A DNA stretch of 64,000 bases from Sphingomonas sp. 1F27F7B (GTDB lineage Bacteria > Pseudomonadota > Alphaproteobacteria > Sphingomonadales > Sphingomonadaceae): contig NZ_SCMK01000025.1 of NCBI RefSeq assembly GCF_005503355.1, positions 1 through 64,000 of the forward strand, in the 5' to 3' direction. The notes beneath the pieces are model-generated. The model did not search any database. It was given only the letters and a program-made list of their open reading frames with translations, and was not told where the DNA came from. This document shows positions 8,482-15,490 of the stretch, one piece after another. A program made the position numbers and the translations under genes. The first letter of the stretch is position 1; the number at the start of each line of letters is the position of its first letter.

Positions 8482-8691
8482 GTGGCAAACCAACCCGATT
8501 TCCGGGCTCAGGCGGCGAAATGCCGTGCCGAGGCCGATGCCACTTCGCTCGAAAATGTCCGCGAACAGCGGCTGCGAGCAGAGGCGGCATGGCTCGAAAT
8601 GGCCGTCCGCCAGGAACGGACCGTCCGCTCGCGCATTGCACGAGAGGCGGCCAGTCCGGCCATCCAGTCAACAATACAGGAAACTACATGA
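8482..8691 (+). CDS. Small helical protein of unknown function
   Basis: The reading starting at GTG 8482 gives 69 residues (VANQPDFRAQAAKCRAEADA...), highly charged and probably helical. The start is chosen over an upstream ATG because GGAG lies at about 10 nt distance and the upstream residues look random. Its TGA overlaps the next start codon as ATGA, so the two genes are probably translationally coupled. Similar short proteins are common in sphingomonads but no function is known to me. Confidence 0.6.
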   Translation: MANQPDFRAQAAKCRAEADATSLENVREQRLRAEAAWLEMAVRQERTVRSRIAREAASPAIQSTIQETT

Positions 8692-8846
8692 ACTTTTTCA
8701 ATCGAATACACGAAACCCAGATTACCCGCGGCGCCAGCCGGCCCTTCGAGGCCTTCGTTCCGCCGCACCGCCGCCTCTTCCCCCTCGAGACCAGCCAGCG
8801 TCAGCGCGCCATTGCCCGCGCCGCGGCGATCGAGGTGCTCGGCTAA
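8688..8846 (+). CDS. Small basic protein of unknown function
   Basis: The 52-residue protein (MNFFNRIHETQITRGASRPF...) overlaps the preceding gene by four bases (ATGA). It is basic and has no signal peptide or membrane segment. The overlap and the terminator just after it support a real cistron ending the small operon downstream of the cold-shock gene. Function is unknown. Confidence 0.55.
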   Translation: MNFFNRIHETQITRGASRPFEAFVPPHRRLFPLETSQRQRAIARAAAIEVLG

Positions 8847-8862
8847 GGGCCGGCGCTTTTCC

Positions 8863-8896
8863 GGGGCCGGCTTGCGGCCTGGCCCCGCTTTCCCTC
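8863..8896 (+). terminator. Intrinsic terminator after the small coupled genes
   Basis: GGGGCC (8863-8868) pairs with GGCCCC (8881-8886) around an inner GGC/GCC helix, followed by the pyrimidine-rich GCTTTCCCTCTTT. It lies 17 bp after the stop of the 52-residue protein. Confidence 0.55.
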
Positions 8897-9031
8897 TTTC
8901 CGTCCCTGCCGCATCCGGCCGTCCGGTATCCTGCCGCGACCAGCCGTTTGCGCCGGTGGTTTCGCTGCCGTCCTGTTGCGGACTATGCTCCGCGCGGGGC
9001 GGGGCATGTTCCACCAATGAAGGGGATGTCC

Positions 9032-9580
9032 ATGAAGCGCTTCGTGATTCTGTTGCCGCTGTCGCTGACGCTGGCTGCCGCGGCCTGCAATTCCGGGCCC
9101 ACGGTCACGGTCGAGAATGCCTCGGTCGAGGAAGTCTCGAACAAGGTTGCCGCGGCCCAGGGGGCCGGCAGCTTCATCTCGCCGGGCCATTGGGACGGCA
9201 AGGTCACCATCACCAATCTCGACATGCCGGGCATGGACAAGATGCCGCCCGAAATGGCGAAGGCGATGAAGGACAAGATGATGAAGGGCCAGGAGTTCGC
9301 CAGCTGCGTGACCCAGGCCGACGTCAAGTCGCCCAAGGCCGGCATGTTCGGCGGCGACAAGAGCTGCCGCTACGATCACTTCACCATGGCCGGCGGCACG
9401 ATCGACGCGAAGATGACGTGCGAAGCCGCGGGCCAGAAGCGCGACATGACGATCAGGGGCAATTATTCGCCCGACTCCTATCACACCGAAGTGACGTCTA
9501 CCGGGGGCCAGGCCGGCACCATGGCGATGACCATCGACGCGAAACGTGCCGGCGCCTGCACCGGCAAGGAGAAAAGCTGA
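9032..9580 (+). CDS. DUF3617-like lipoprotein
   Basis: The 182-residue product has a lipoprotein signal ending LTLAAAAC, so it is probably anchored in the membrane facing the periplasm. The mature part, with GHWDGKVTI, a Met-rich MPPEMAKAMKDKMMKG segment and CVTQ...SCRYDHFTMAGGTIDAKMTC, matches the pattern of DUF3617 proteins common in sphingomonads. Three close ATGs exist; the one at 9032 is favoured because AAGGGG is well spaced from it and it begins the signal peptide. Function of the family is unknown. Confidence 0.78.
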   Translation: MKRFVILLPLSLTLAAAACNSGPTVTVENASVEEVSNKVAAAQGAGSFISPGHWDGKVTITNLDMPGMDKMPPEMAKAMKDKMMKGQEFASCVTQADVKSPKAGMFGGDKSCRYDHFTMAGGTIDAKMTCEAAGQKRDMTIRGNYSPDSYHTEVTSTGGQAGTMAMTIDAKRAGACTGKEKS

Positions 9581-9713
9581 TCCGGGCGGCGGGGCGGCGC
9601 GACGCCTGCCCCGCCCGCCAATTTCGTGATGCCGTCAAATTCGTGATGGAGGCGAAACCTTTTCCGCCCCCCGTGCATTCCCCCTGGCGAGCGGGTTCAC
9701 GGAGGAGAGACAG

Positions 9714-10115
9714 ATGCGCATCCTGATCCTCGGCCTGGCGGCGTCTACGGCGCTCGCCGGCTGCACCGATTACGACACGCGGCCCGGCGGCGGCTATGGC
9801 TATCGCGACTATGATTATAACCGCCCCGATCCTTCCTATGGCGGCTATTATGCCGATCGCTATTATCGGGAGGGCCGCGGCTATCGCGAGCATCGGCTGG
9901 GCCGCGACGACCGGATCTATCGGGGCCAGGACGGCCGCTATTATTGCCGCCGGTCGGACGGCACCACCGGCCTGGTGGTCGGCGGCGTGGCCGGGGGCCT
10001 GCTCGGTGCGGCGATCGCTCCGGGCGGGTCGGAACTGCTCGGCGCCCTGCTCGGCGCGGCGGCGGGCGGCGCGGTCGGCAGCTCGGTCGACAAGGGCGAG
10101 ACGCGCTGCCGCTAG
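9714..10115 (+). CDS. Glycine-zipper 2TM-domain lipoprotein
   Basis: The 133-residue protein has a lipobox (TALAGC), a Tyr/Arg/Gly-rich middle, and a C-terminal glycine-zipper membrane domain (GLVVGGVAGGLLGAAIA ... LLGALLGAAAGGAVG). This is the architecture of 17-kDa surface-antigen/SlyB-like outer-membrane lipoproteins. GGAGGAGAG lies just before the ATG. A paralogue with the same DGTTGLIVGGVAG segment is encoded at 12165-12527, on the other side of the non-coding region. Confidence 0.82.
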   Translation: MRILILGLAASTALAGCTDYDTRPGGGYGYRDYDYNRPDPSYGGYYADRYYREGRGYREHRLGRDDRIYRGQDGRYYCRRSDGTTGLVVGGVAGGLLGAAIAPGGSELLGALLGAAAGGAVGSSVDKGETRCR

Positions 10116-10188
10116 TCCGCGCGGTCGCTCTTCAAGCCGGGCTCCGGATTCCCTAGATCGGGGCCCGGCAAGAAGGGAGAACCAGAAT

Positions 10189-10602
10189 ATGACGACCCGT
10201 ACCGCGACGGCCCGCTATCAAGGCTTCGGCAAGGAAGGCAAAGGCCATATCACCACCCAGTCGGGCGTGCTGACCGACCAGTTCTACGGCTTCAACACCC
10301 GCTTCGCCGACGAGCCCGGCACCAACCCCGACGCCGCCCATGCCGGCTGCTTCACCATGGCGCTGAGCTTCGCCCTGGCCCGAGCCGGTTTCAGCGAGGG
10401 CTCGCTGGAGACGCGCGCCGCGGTGAAGCTCGAGCAGGATGGCGACGGTTTCACCATCACGCGCTCGGACCTGACGCTGACCGCCAGCGTCCCCGGCCTG
10501 GCCCAGGCACAGTTCGAAGCGCTGGCGGCCGGCGCCCATGCCAATTGCCCGGTCTCCAAGCTGCTCAAGGCCGAGAGCAGCCTCGACGCGACCCTGCTCT
10601 GA
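10189..10602 (+). CDS. osmC: OsmC/Ohr-family peroxiredoxin
   Basis: OsmC-type enzymes reduce organic hydroperoxides with two reactive cysteines. Both are present: Cys54 in HAGCFTMAL and Cys120 in ANCPVSKLL, with the expected spacing in a 137-residue protein. A GAAGGGAGA site precedes the ATG. The gene is monocistronic and cytoplasmic. OsmC rather than Ohr is suggested by the NPDAAHAGCF context. Confidence 0.9.
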   Translation: MTTRTATARYQGFGKEGKGHITTQSGVLTDQFYGFNTRFADEPGTNPDAAHAGCFTMALSFALARAGFSEGSLETRAAVKLEQDGDGFTITRSDLTLTASVPGLAQAQFEALAAGAHANCPVSKLLKAESSLDATLL

Positions 10603-10795
10603 TCGCCGCGGCCACCTCGGTGCCTGCCCCGGTGCTTGCAATATAGGGTTTCGCCTGCTTTGCCGGTGCCGTGGCGGCGGGATGCGCAGTCGCGCCCGCT
10701 CGCTTGACGGGAGCCGGGATGGCCCGCCGCGAAACGGAGCACGCGGGACATGCGCCGGGCTGCGGACAGGTGCTTGAGTTCTCGAACTGGCGGCA

Positions 10796-10850
10796 AACCC
10801 CGGTCCATATCTCAATTTCTTTCGTCGTCCCCGCGCAGGCGGGGATGACG
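10796..10850. repeat. Copy of the intergenic palindromic repeat with its conserved tail
   Basis: CGTCGTCCCCGC (10823) pairs with GCGGGGATGACG (to 10850) around GCAG. The upstream AACCC...TATCTCAATTTCTTTCGTC resembles the tail of the 61.15-kb copy, so this is a partial, diverged member of the same family. Confidence 0.65.
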
Positions 10851-10910
10851 GACTCCGCTGAATGTGTCCCGACCCAGGTTCCGCACCCGCCCTGGCGGCG
10901 CCGCGCAACG

Positions 10911-10941
10911 CAAAAGGGGCCCGGCATTGCTGCCAGGCCCC
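10911..10941 (-). terminator. Strong intrinsic terminator, minus strand
   Basis: On the minus strand GGGGCCTGGC (10932-10941) pairs with GCCGGGCCCC (10916-10925) across the loop AGCAAT, giving ten pairs with one G-U, followed by TTTTG. No coding sequence lies upstream on this strand for nearly 700 bp, which is the main reason to propose an RNA gene there. Confidence 0.8.
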
Positions 10942-11560
10942 GTGTCGCCGGACTGCTGCCGTGGATCCGGACGGACCGTCGGCATGGTTTCGGCGGCATC
11001 CGCAGTTCGCGCCGGCAAGGGCATGCGAACCTTGGGTCGGTCGTCGAGGCTGGCCGTTGTCCACTCACCCCGAAGGGGAGTTGCGGTTACCAGCCTCGGC
11101 GGCCCGCTTCGTCTCGCCGGCCGGGGGCCGGAAATCGGAAGCCTTGCTGGATGCTTCTCTCCGCTCGATCCCTCCAGATCCTTCCGCATCGCTTGCGCGG
11201 CGCGTCCGGCTGGCCAGTCTCCCGGCGGGCCGTTCCTTCGCTCCCGAAGCCTGGTGCTTGCGCACCCGCTCCCGCGAACCAGGGTTCCGTCCCTTTCCGT
11301 TTCGTCCTTCCGCTTCCGGCCGCGCTTGCGCAACGTCTTCCGCTTCCGTTCGAACCGTGCTCCGGCGTCCCTCGAAACCTCGGCAGCGCCTGGGCGGCAC
11401 TTCGGCTTCGCAACTTCCGGGGCCTCGCATCCCCGAACCGTAACCGAATGCGGTTTCCCGAAGGCACCTGCACCGTTTCCGGCCCGTGTAAGCTTCTGAT
11501 CTTGCTTTGGTTTCCCGCCGCCGGACCGTTCCGCTTACAGTTATGATGGTGTCATCGAAC
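10912..11560 (-). ncRNA. Candidate large structured non-coding RNA
   Basis: This region has no credible gene on either strand; open frames are Arg/Gly/Ser-rich and lack start signals. Read on the minus strand it shows nested RNA-like helices. CGAGGCTGG (11090-11098) pairs with CCAGCCTCG (11045-11053). Between them a 7-bp stem with one bulge (11063-11081) is capped by C(UUCG)G. GGTGC/GCACC (11253-11266) and a shorter CGC/GCG stem (11190-11199) are capped by GCAA. These are stable tetraloops only on the minus strand. The region ends in a perfect 10-bp terminator. The 5' end is not determined and is set near 11560 by guess. Alternatively it is a very long 3' UTR of the cupin gene. No match to RNase P RNA, tmRNA or 6S RNA consensus was seen. 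Confidence 0.45.
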
Positions 11561-11605
11561 CCGAGTCGCGCAAAGCGCGAAATGCCCCTGCAAACTTGTG
11601 AAGAC

Positions 11606-11623
11606 TGTGGATAACGTGGACAA
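11606..11623. promoter_or_regulatory. Two abutting DnaA-box-like 9-mers
   Basis: On the minus strand TTATCCACA (11606-11614) is a perfect DnaA box, and TTGTCCACG (11615-11623) directly beside it differs at two positions. They lie between the cupin stop codon and the candidate RNA. Two boxes are too few to call an origin. Confidence 0.35.
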
Positions 11624-12061
11624 CTAGGCAATATTATTGCGTGGTGACCAATTGGGAGGCGCCAATTCGAACCCGGCGAAATCAAAGCCCGGAACGACGA
11701 TACAGCTCACCAGCGCCCATCCGTGCGGCGCTTCGGTCGCCTGCCAGCGATTCGCCGGGACCAGGCACTGGGGCGCATAGCCGGCGGTCACGTCGCCGCC
11801 AAGCGGGATCGTCGCCGGATCGCGGTCCGCCGCGTCGGCAATATGGAGTATGAGCGGGCTGCCCGCGTGCCAGAGCCACCATTCGTCGGCATCCACCCGG
11901 TGCCAGTGCGAGCGCTGGCCCCGCTCGAGCAGGAAATGGATCGCGGTGCCCCTGGCGCGCCCGTCCGGGCCCGGCGGCGCCCGCCAGGTCTCGCGGTACC
12001 AGCCGCCCTCGGGGTGCGGGGCCAGTTCCAGCCGCGCGATGATCGCCCGTGCTTCGTCCAT
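11624..12061 (-). CDS. Cupin_5 (DUF985) family protein
   Basis: The 145-residue protein matches the DUF985 cupin fold: HPEGGWYRETW near the N-terminus, FLLERGQRSHWHRVDADEWW with candidate metal ligands in the middle, and VVPGFDFAGFELAP at the end. Length is typical. AAGGAAATGG spacing supports the ATG at 12061. The precise reaction of this family is not established. Transcription from here could run into the structured region downstream. Confidence 0.88.
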   Translation of the reverse strand: MDEARAIIARLELAPHPEGGWYRETWRAPPGPDGRARGTAIHFLLERGQRSHWHRVDADEWWLWHAGSPLILHIADAADRDPATIPLGGDVTAGYAPQCLVPANRWQATEAPHGWALVSCIVVPGFDFAGFELAPPNWSPRNNIA

Positions 12062-12164
12062 TTCCTTCCCTCCGATGAACGGCGTGTAGTCTGCCGTTCA
12101 TGAAACTAGTTCGGACCCGAAACGTTAGCCAAGCGGTTTGCCCAAAGTGCATCAGGAGTGAAAC

Positions 12165-12527
12165 ATGCGGAAATTTATTCTCGCGCTCGGCGTGATCGCC
12201 GTGGCGGTGCCGTCTGCCGGCTTGGTTCCCGTCGCGGCCAATGCCGCGCCGATGGCGAAGCCAGGTGCCGACGGCGCCTATGCCCAGGATCGCCGCGACC
12301 GCAGGCGCTATGAATATCGCGAATGGCGCGGCCGTGACGGCCGTACCTATTGCCGCAAGCCCGACGGCACCACCGGCCTGATCGTCGGCGGCGTGGCCGG
12401 CGCGCTGGTCGGCCGCACGATCGACACCCGTGGCGACCGCACCGTCGGTACGCTGCTCGGCGCCGCGGCCGGCGCGGTGGCGGGTCGCGAGATCGAGCGC
12501 AGCGGCAACAAGCGCCGCTGCCGCTGA
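12165..12527 (+). CDS. Glycine-zipper 2TM-domain protein
   Basis: The 120-residue protein has a cleavable signal peptide (ends NAAPMA), a basic Tyr/Arg middle and a glycine-zipper (GLIVGGVAGALVG, LLGAAAGAVAGREI). The segment GRDGRTYCRKPDGTTGLIVG is nearly the same as in the gene at 9714-10115, so the two are paralogues. It is probably an outer-membrane or periplasmic surface protein. A terminator follows. Confidence 0.82.
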   Translation: MRKFILALGVIAVAVPSAGLVPVAANAAPMAKPGADGAYAQDRRDRRRYEYREWRGRDGRTYCRKPDGTTGLIVGGVAGALVGRTIDTRGDRTVGTLLGAAAGAVAGREIERSGNKRRCR

Positions 12528-12549
12528 TCGCCCGGCGACGGACACGGAA

Positions 12550-12584
12550 CGGTTCGCCCGGAGGACGCGCCGGGCGAACCGTTT
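12550..12584 (+). terminator. Intrinsic terminator of the glycine-zipper gene
   Basis: CGGTTCGCCCGG (12550-12561) pairs perfectly with CCGGGCGAACCG (12570-12581) over an 8-nt loop, followed by TTT. It lies 22 bp after the stop codon. Confidence 0.75.
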
Positions 12585-12631
12585 CCATTTGGCGACGGGC
12601 CCGTTAACCCTTGCAGGCTATAAGCGGCGCC

Positions 12632-13810
12632 ATGCTCCGCGTGCTCGTCCTCTCGACTCTCTTCCCCGATGCCTCGCGCCCCAATTTCGGCATCTTCGTC
12701 GAGCGCCAGACGCGCGCGCTGGCGGAGCGGCGGGATGTGGAGTTACGCATCGTCGCACCCCGCGGCCTGCCGCCAGGGCCGCTCGCCCGGCTCGGCCGCT
12801 ATGCCCGCCTCGCTGCCCTGCCGGAGCACGAAAGCTGGCACGGGCTGACGGTCCATCGCCCTCGCTTTCGCAACCTGCCCGGGACCGGCGGCCGCTTCCA
12901 CGCCCGGGCCCTCGCCGCCGCGCTGACTCCGCTGCTCGGCGAGATACGGAGGGAGTTTCCCTTCGACGTGATCTCCGCCGAGTTCTTCTTCCCCGACGGC
13001 CCGGCTGCCATCCTGCTCGGCGAGCGTTTCGGCGTGCCCGTCTCGATCAAGGCGCGCGGCTCGGACATCCATGACTGGGGCCGGCGCAAGGACATCGGGG
13101 CCCAGGTGATCGCCGCCGGGCGGGCCGCGGACGGCGTACTCTCGGTAAGCGATGCGCTGCGCGCCGACATGATCGCCATGGGCATTCCGGGCGAAAGGAT
13201 CGAGACGATCACCACCGGCGTCGACTTGACCCGTTTCGCGCCGCGCGACGGCGCCGCCGCCAAGGCCGAGCTCGGCGTCGAGGGCCCGCTGGTCCTTTCG
13301 GTCGGCGCGCTGATCCCGATCAAGGGGCACGAGATCGTCATCGACGCCGTCGCCACGCTCCCCGGCGTCACGCTGTGGATCGCCGGAGAAGGCCCCGAGC
13401 GCAAGCGGCTCGAGGCGCAGATCGAGCGGCTCGGCCTGCGCGACCGCGTCAGGCTGCTCGGCTCCGTCCCGCCCGATCGGGTCGCCGCCGCGCTTGCCGC
13501 AGCCGATGCGATGGCCCTCGCCTCGGAACGCGAAGGCCTCGCCAATGCCTGGCTGGAGGCGCTGGCGAGCGGCACACCGGTGGTCATCCCCGATGTGGGA
13601 GGCGCCCGCCAGGTGGTTACCGCGCCGGCAGCCGGCCGCATCGTCGCCCGCACTCCCGCCGCCTTTGCCGAGGCGCTGGGCGCGCTGATCGCCGCCCCGC
13701 CCGCCGCGGCCGACACCCGCGCCATCGCCGCACCCTTCACCTGGGTGGCCAACAGCACCCGCCTCCACGCCTTTCTCCAGCGCCTCGTCGAGCGCCGCCG
13801 CGCTGCCTGA
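12632..13810 (+). CDS. Glycosyltransferase family 4 (GT-B) protein
   Basis: The 392-residue cytoplasmic enzyme has the GT4 layout: an N-terminal Rossmann half starting LRVLVLSTLFPDASRPNFGIFVERQ and a C-terminal nucleotide-sugar half. It shows VLSVGALIPIKGHEIVIDA, an EGPERKRLE strand and the E-x7-E region ASEREGLANAWLEALASG. Similar enzymes add hexoses to polysaccharide or lipid carriers. The acceptor is unknown, since no polysaccharide genes surround it. The ATG at 12632 begins directly at the conserved first strand. Confidence 0.9.
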   Translation: MLRVLVLSTLFPDASRPNFGIFVERQTRALAERRDVELRIVAPRGLPPGPLARLGRYARLAALPEHESWHGLTVHRPRFRNLPGTGGRFHARALAAALTPLLGEIRREFPFDVISAEFFFPDGPAAILLGERFGVPVSIKARGSDIHDWGRRKDIGAQVIAAGRAADGVLSVSDALRADMIAMGIPGERIETITTGVDLTRFAPRDGAAAKAELGVEGPLVLSVGALIPIKGHEIVIDAVATLPGVTLWIAGEGPERKRLEAQIERLGLRDRVRLLGSVPPDRVAAALAAADAMALASEREGLANAWLEALASGTPVVIPDVGGARQVVTAPAAGRIVARTPAAFAEALGALIAAPPAAADTRAIAAPFTWVANSTRLHAFLQRLVERRRAA

Positions 13811-13870
13811 GGGAACCGCTTCGGCCCGCCCGCCGTTCGTGCCCGGGGCGTAACGGAAGAGAGATGGACG

Positions 13871-14026
13871 ATGGACCCTTTTCGCAACTTGCCCGAGCCG
13901 CCCGCCGAAGCGGCACCGCTCGTCTACTATATCCTGCCCCGGGCCGAACCGGTTCCCGACGCGCCGATCGGCCCCGGCGACCTGGAAATCGAATTCGAGC
14001 CCGATTGGGAGGCGGAGGACGAGTGA
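13871..14026 (+). CDS. Small acidic protein of unknown function
   Basis: The reading MDPFRNLPEPPAEAAPLVYY... gives a 51-residue, strongly acidic protein ending DWEAEDE. The ATG is 7 nt after GGAAGAGAG. A second ATG at 13864 opens a different, Arg-rich frame that looks like a shadow. Codon use in the acidic frame fits the neighbourhood. Function is unknown. Confidence 0.5.
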   Translation: MDPFRNLPEPPAEAAPLVYYILPRAEPVPDAPIGPGDLEIEFEPDWEAEDE

Positions 14027-14103
14027 GTGTTTTCCGCGTTGACTAGGCGGCGCCCGTCCATGACATTCATGACAGTGAAGTTACTAGCGGTGGAGACCGA
14101 GTG

Positions 14104-14715
14104 ATGGCGGGCAAGAAAGACAAGAAGGCCGGCGATACCAAGCCCGAGAAGACGGGCTTTCTTCCCAAGAGCATCGCCGGGATGAAGCTGCCCAAGGAGC
14201 TGCGCAAGCAGCTCGACGCATTGGCCAAGCATCCGGTGGTGAACGACCTTCTCGCCGCCGGGCTGGCCGCCCTGGCCGCCAGGCTGAAGCCCGGCGAGAA
14301 GGCGGAAGCGGCGCCGGAGACTGCTCCTGCACCAGCGCCGGCCGCCACCGCCGCAAAGCCGGTGGTAAAGCGCGCTCGCTCCGTCGCCGCGAAGCCCGCC
14401 GCGAAGGCACCGTCACGAGCCAAGGCCGAGCCGAAGCCGGCAGCCAAGGCGCCGGCCAAGCCCGAAGCAAAGCCCGCGGCCAAGGCACCTGCCAAGGCCG
14501 CCATGGCCAAGACCCCGGCGGCCGAGGCCAAGCCGGCGGCGCCCAAGACCGCGGCAAAGCCCAAGGCCGCTTCCGCCAAGCCGGCTCCCGCGGCCACCAC
14601 AGCCCCCAAGCCGGCACCGAAGCCGCTCAAGGCGGCGGCGGCCAAGGCGCCTGCCGCCGCGCCGCGCGCGACCACGCGCCGGGCCAAGGCCACGCCGCCC
14701 AAGACGACGCGCTGA
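14104..14715 (+). CDS. Histone-H1-like Lys/Ala/Pro-rich protein
   Basis: The 203-residue product has a short globular start (about 65 residues, including KELRKQLDALAKHPVVNDLLAAGLAALAARL) followed by a long tail of AKP/KPA-type repeats with periodic lysines. This matches the composition of bacterial H1-like or AlgP-like DNA-binding proteins. GGAG precedes the ATG; a GTG one codon earlier is also possible. A nucleoid role is inferred from composition. The repeat tail is prone to length variation. Confidence 0.7.
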   Translation: MAGKKDKKAGDTKPEKTGFLPKSIAGMKLPKELRKQLDALAKHPVVNDLLAAGLAALAARLKPGEKAEAAPETAPAPAPAATAAKPVVKRARSVAAKPAAKAPSRAKAEPKPAAKAPAKPEAKPAAKAPAKAAMAKTPAAEAKPAAPKTAAKPKAASAKPAPAATTAPKPAPKPLKAAAAKAPAAAPRATTRRAKATPPKTTR

Positions 14716-14760
14716 TCCTCTGCTAGGCACGCCGCCGAACCGGAAGACAGGGGGTTATCG

Positions 14761-15411
14761 ATGGAGCACAAGCCGCACGCCGAGGGGCCGGCGCACGGTC
14801 TCGAGCGCATGGCGTTCTTTTCCGACGCGGTATTCGCGATCGCGATCACGCTGCTGGTGATCGAGATTCATGTGCCGCATGTCGCAGCACCCTATACCGA
14901 TGTCGCGTTCCTCGCGGCGCTCGACAAGCTGATCCCCAATTTCATCGGCTTCTTCGTCTCGTTCTTCGCGATCGGTGCCTTCTGGGCGGGGCATCACCGC
15001 GCCTTCGATTGCGCGCGCCACTGGAGCCCCGCGCTGTTCGCCCCCAACCTGCTGATGCTCAGCACGATCGCGGCCATGCCTTTCTTCACGGCCTTTTCGG
15101 CGGAATATTTCGGCCACCGCGTGCCAACGGCCTTCTATTGCGGATGGATGGTGCTGATCTCGATCTTCAACATCATCGTCCAGCGCATCCTCACCGCGCC
15201 GCCGGTGGTGGGCGAGCATGTGTCGGAGCAGCATCGCAGAATGATCCGCCAACGCGGGCTGGCGGCGCTCCTGGGCTCGATCACCGCCCTGGTGGTCAGC
15301 CTGATCGTGCCGTTCCTCGGCCAGGTCGCGCTGATCTCCATCCCCTTGTGGCGCCAGCTGCTGATGCGCATCTCGCCGGCGCGCCAGAGCCAGAACGCGA
15401 CCGAGACCTGA
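14761..15411 (+). CDS. TMEM175-family membrane protein (putative potassium channel)
   Basis: The 216-residue protein begins with the family hallmark RMAFFSDAVFAIAITLLVIEI, where the FSD motif lines the pore in bacterial TMEM175 channels. About five to six hydrophobic segments follow, consistent with the six-helix bacterial form (DUF1211). Known homologues are leak-like potassium channels working as tetramers. No regulatory partner is adjacent. Confidence 0.85.
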   Translation: MEHKPHAEGPAHGLERMAFFSDAVFAIAITLLVIEIHVPHVAAPYTDVAFLAALDKLIPNFIGFFVSFFAIGAFWAGHHRAFDCARHWSPALFAPNLLMLSTIAAMPFFTAFSAEYFGHRVPTAFYCGWMVLISIFNIIVQRILTAPPVVGEHVSEQHRRMIRQRGLAALLGSITALVVSLIVPFLGQVALISIPLWRQLLMRISPARQSQNATET

Positions 15412-15490
15412 TCCCCTTCGTCAGCCCGGGCCTTGGGCCCGACGCGGATCGGCCGCGCCGCGGGCTTCCGGACCCGAACTCCGATCCGGT

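Noticed and set aside
10912..11560. RNase P RNA or two-piece tmRNA in the non-coding region
   Set aside because: The conserved GAGGAAAGTCCGG and ACAGAACCCGG blocks of RNase P RNA and the tRNA-like ends of tmRNA are not seen on either strand.
11600..11640. Chromosomal replication origin
   Set aside because: Only two DnaA-like boxes, no A/T-rich unwinding region of useful length, and no origin-linked genes.
11065..11685. Open frames on both strands in the 10.6-11.6 kb region as possible genes
   Set aside because: They are Arg/Gly/Ser/Ala-rich, lack ribosome-binding sites, and run through the hairpins and into the cupin gene.
13941..13955. A further AACCGGTT operator near 13.95 kb
   Set aside because: It lies inside the 51-residue acidic gene, lacks the outer TGTA/TACA bases and is far from the sugar locus.
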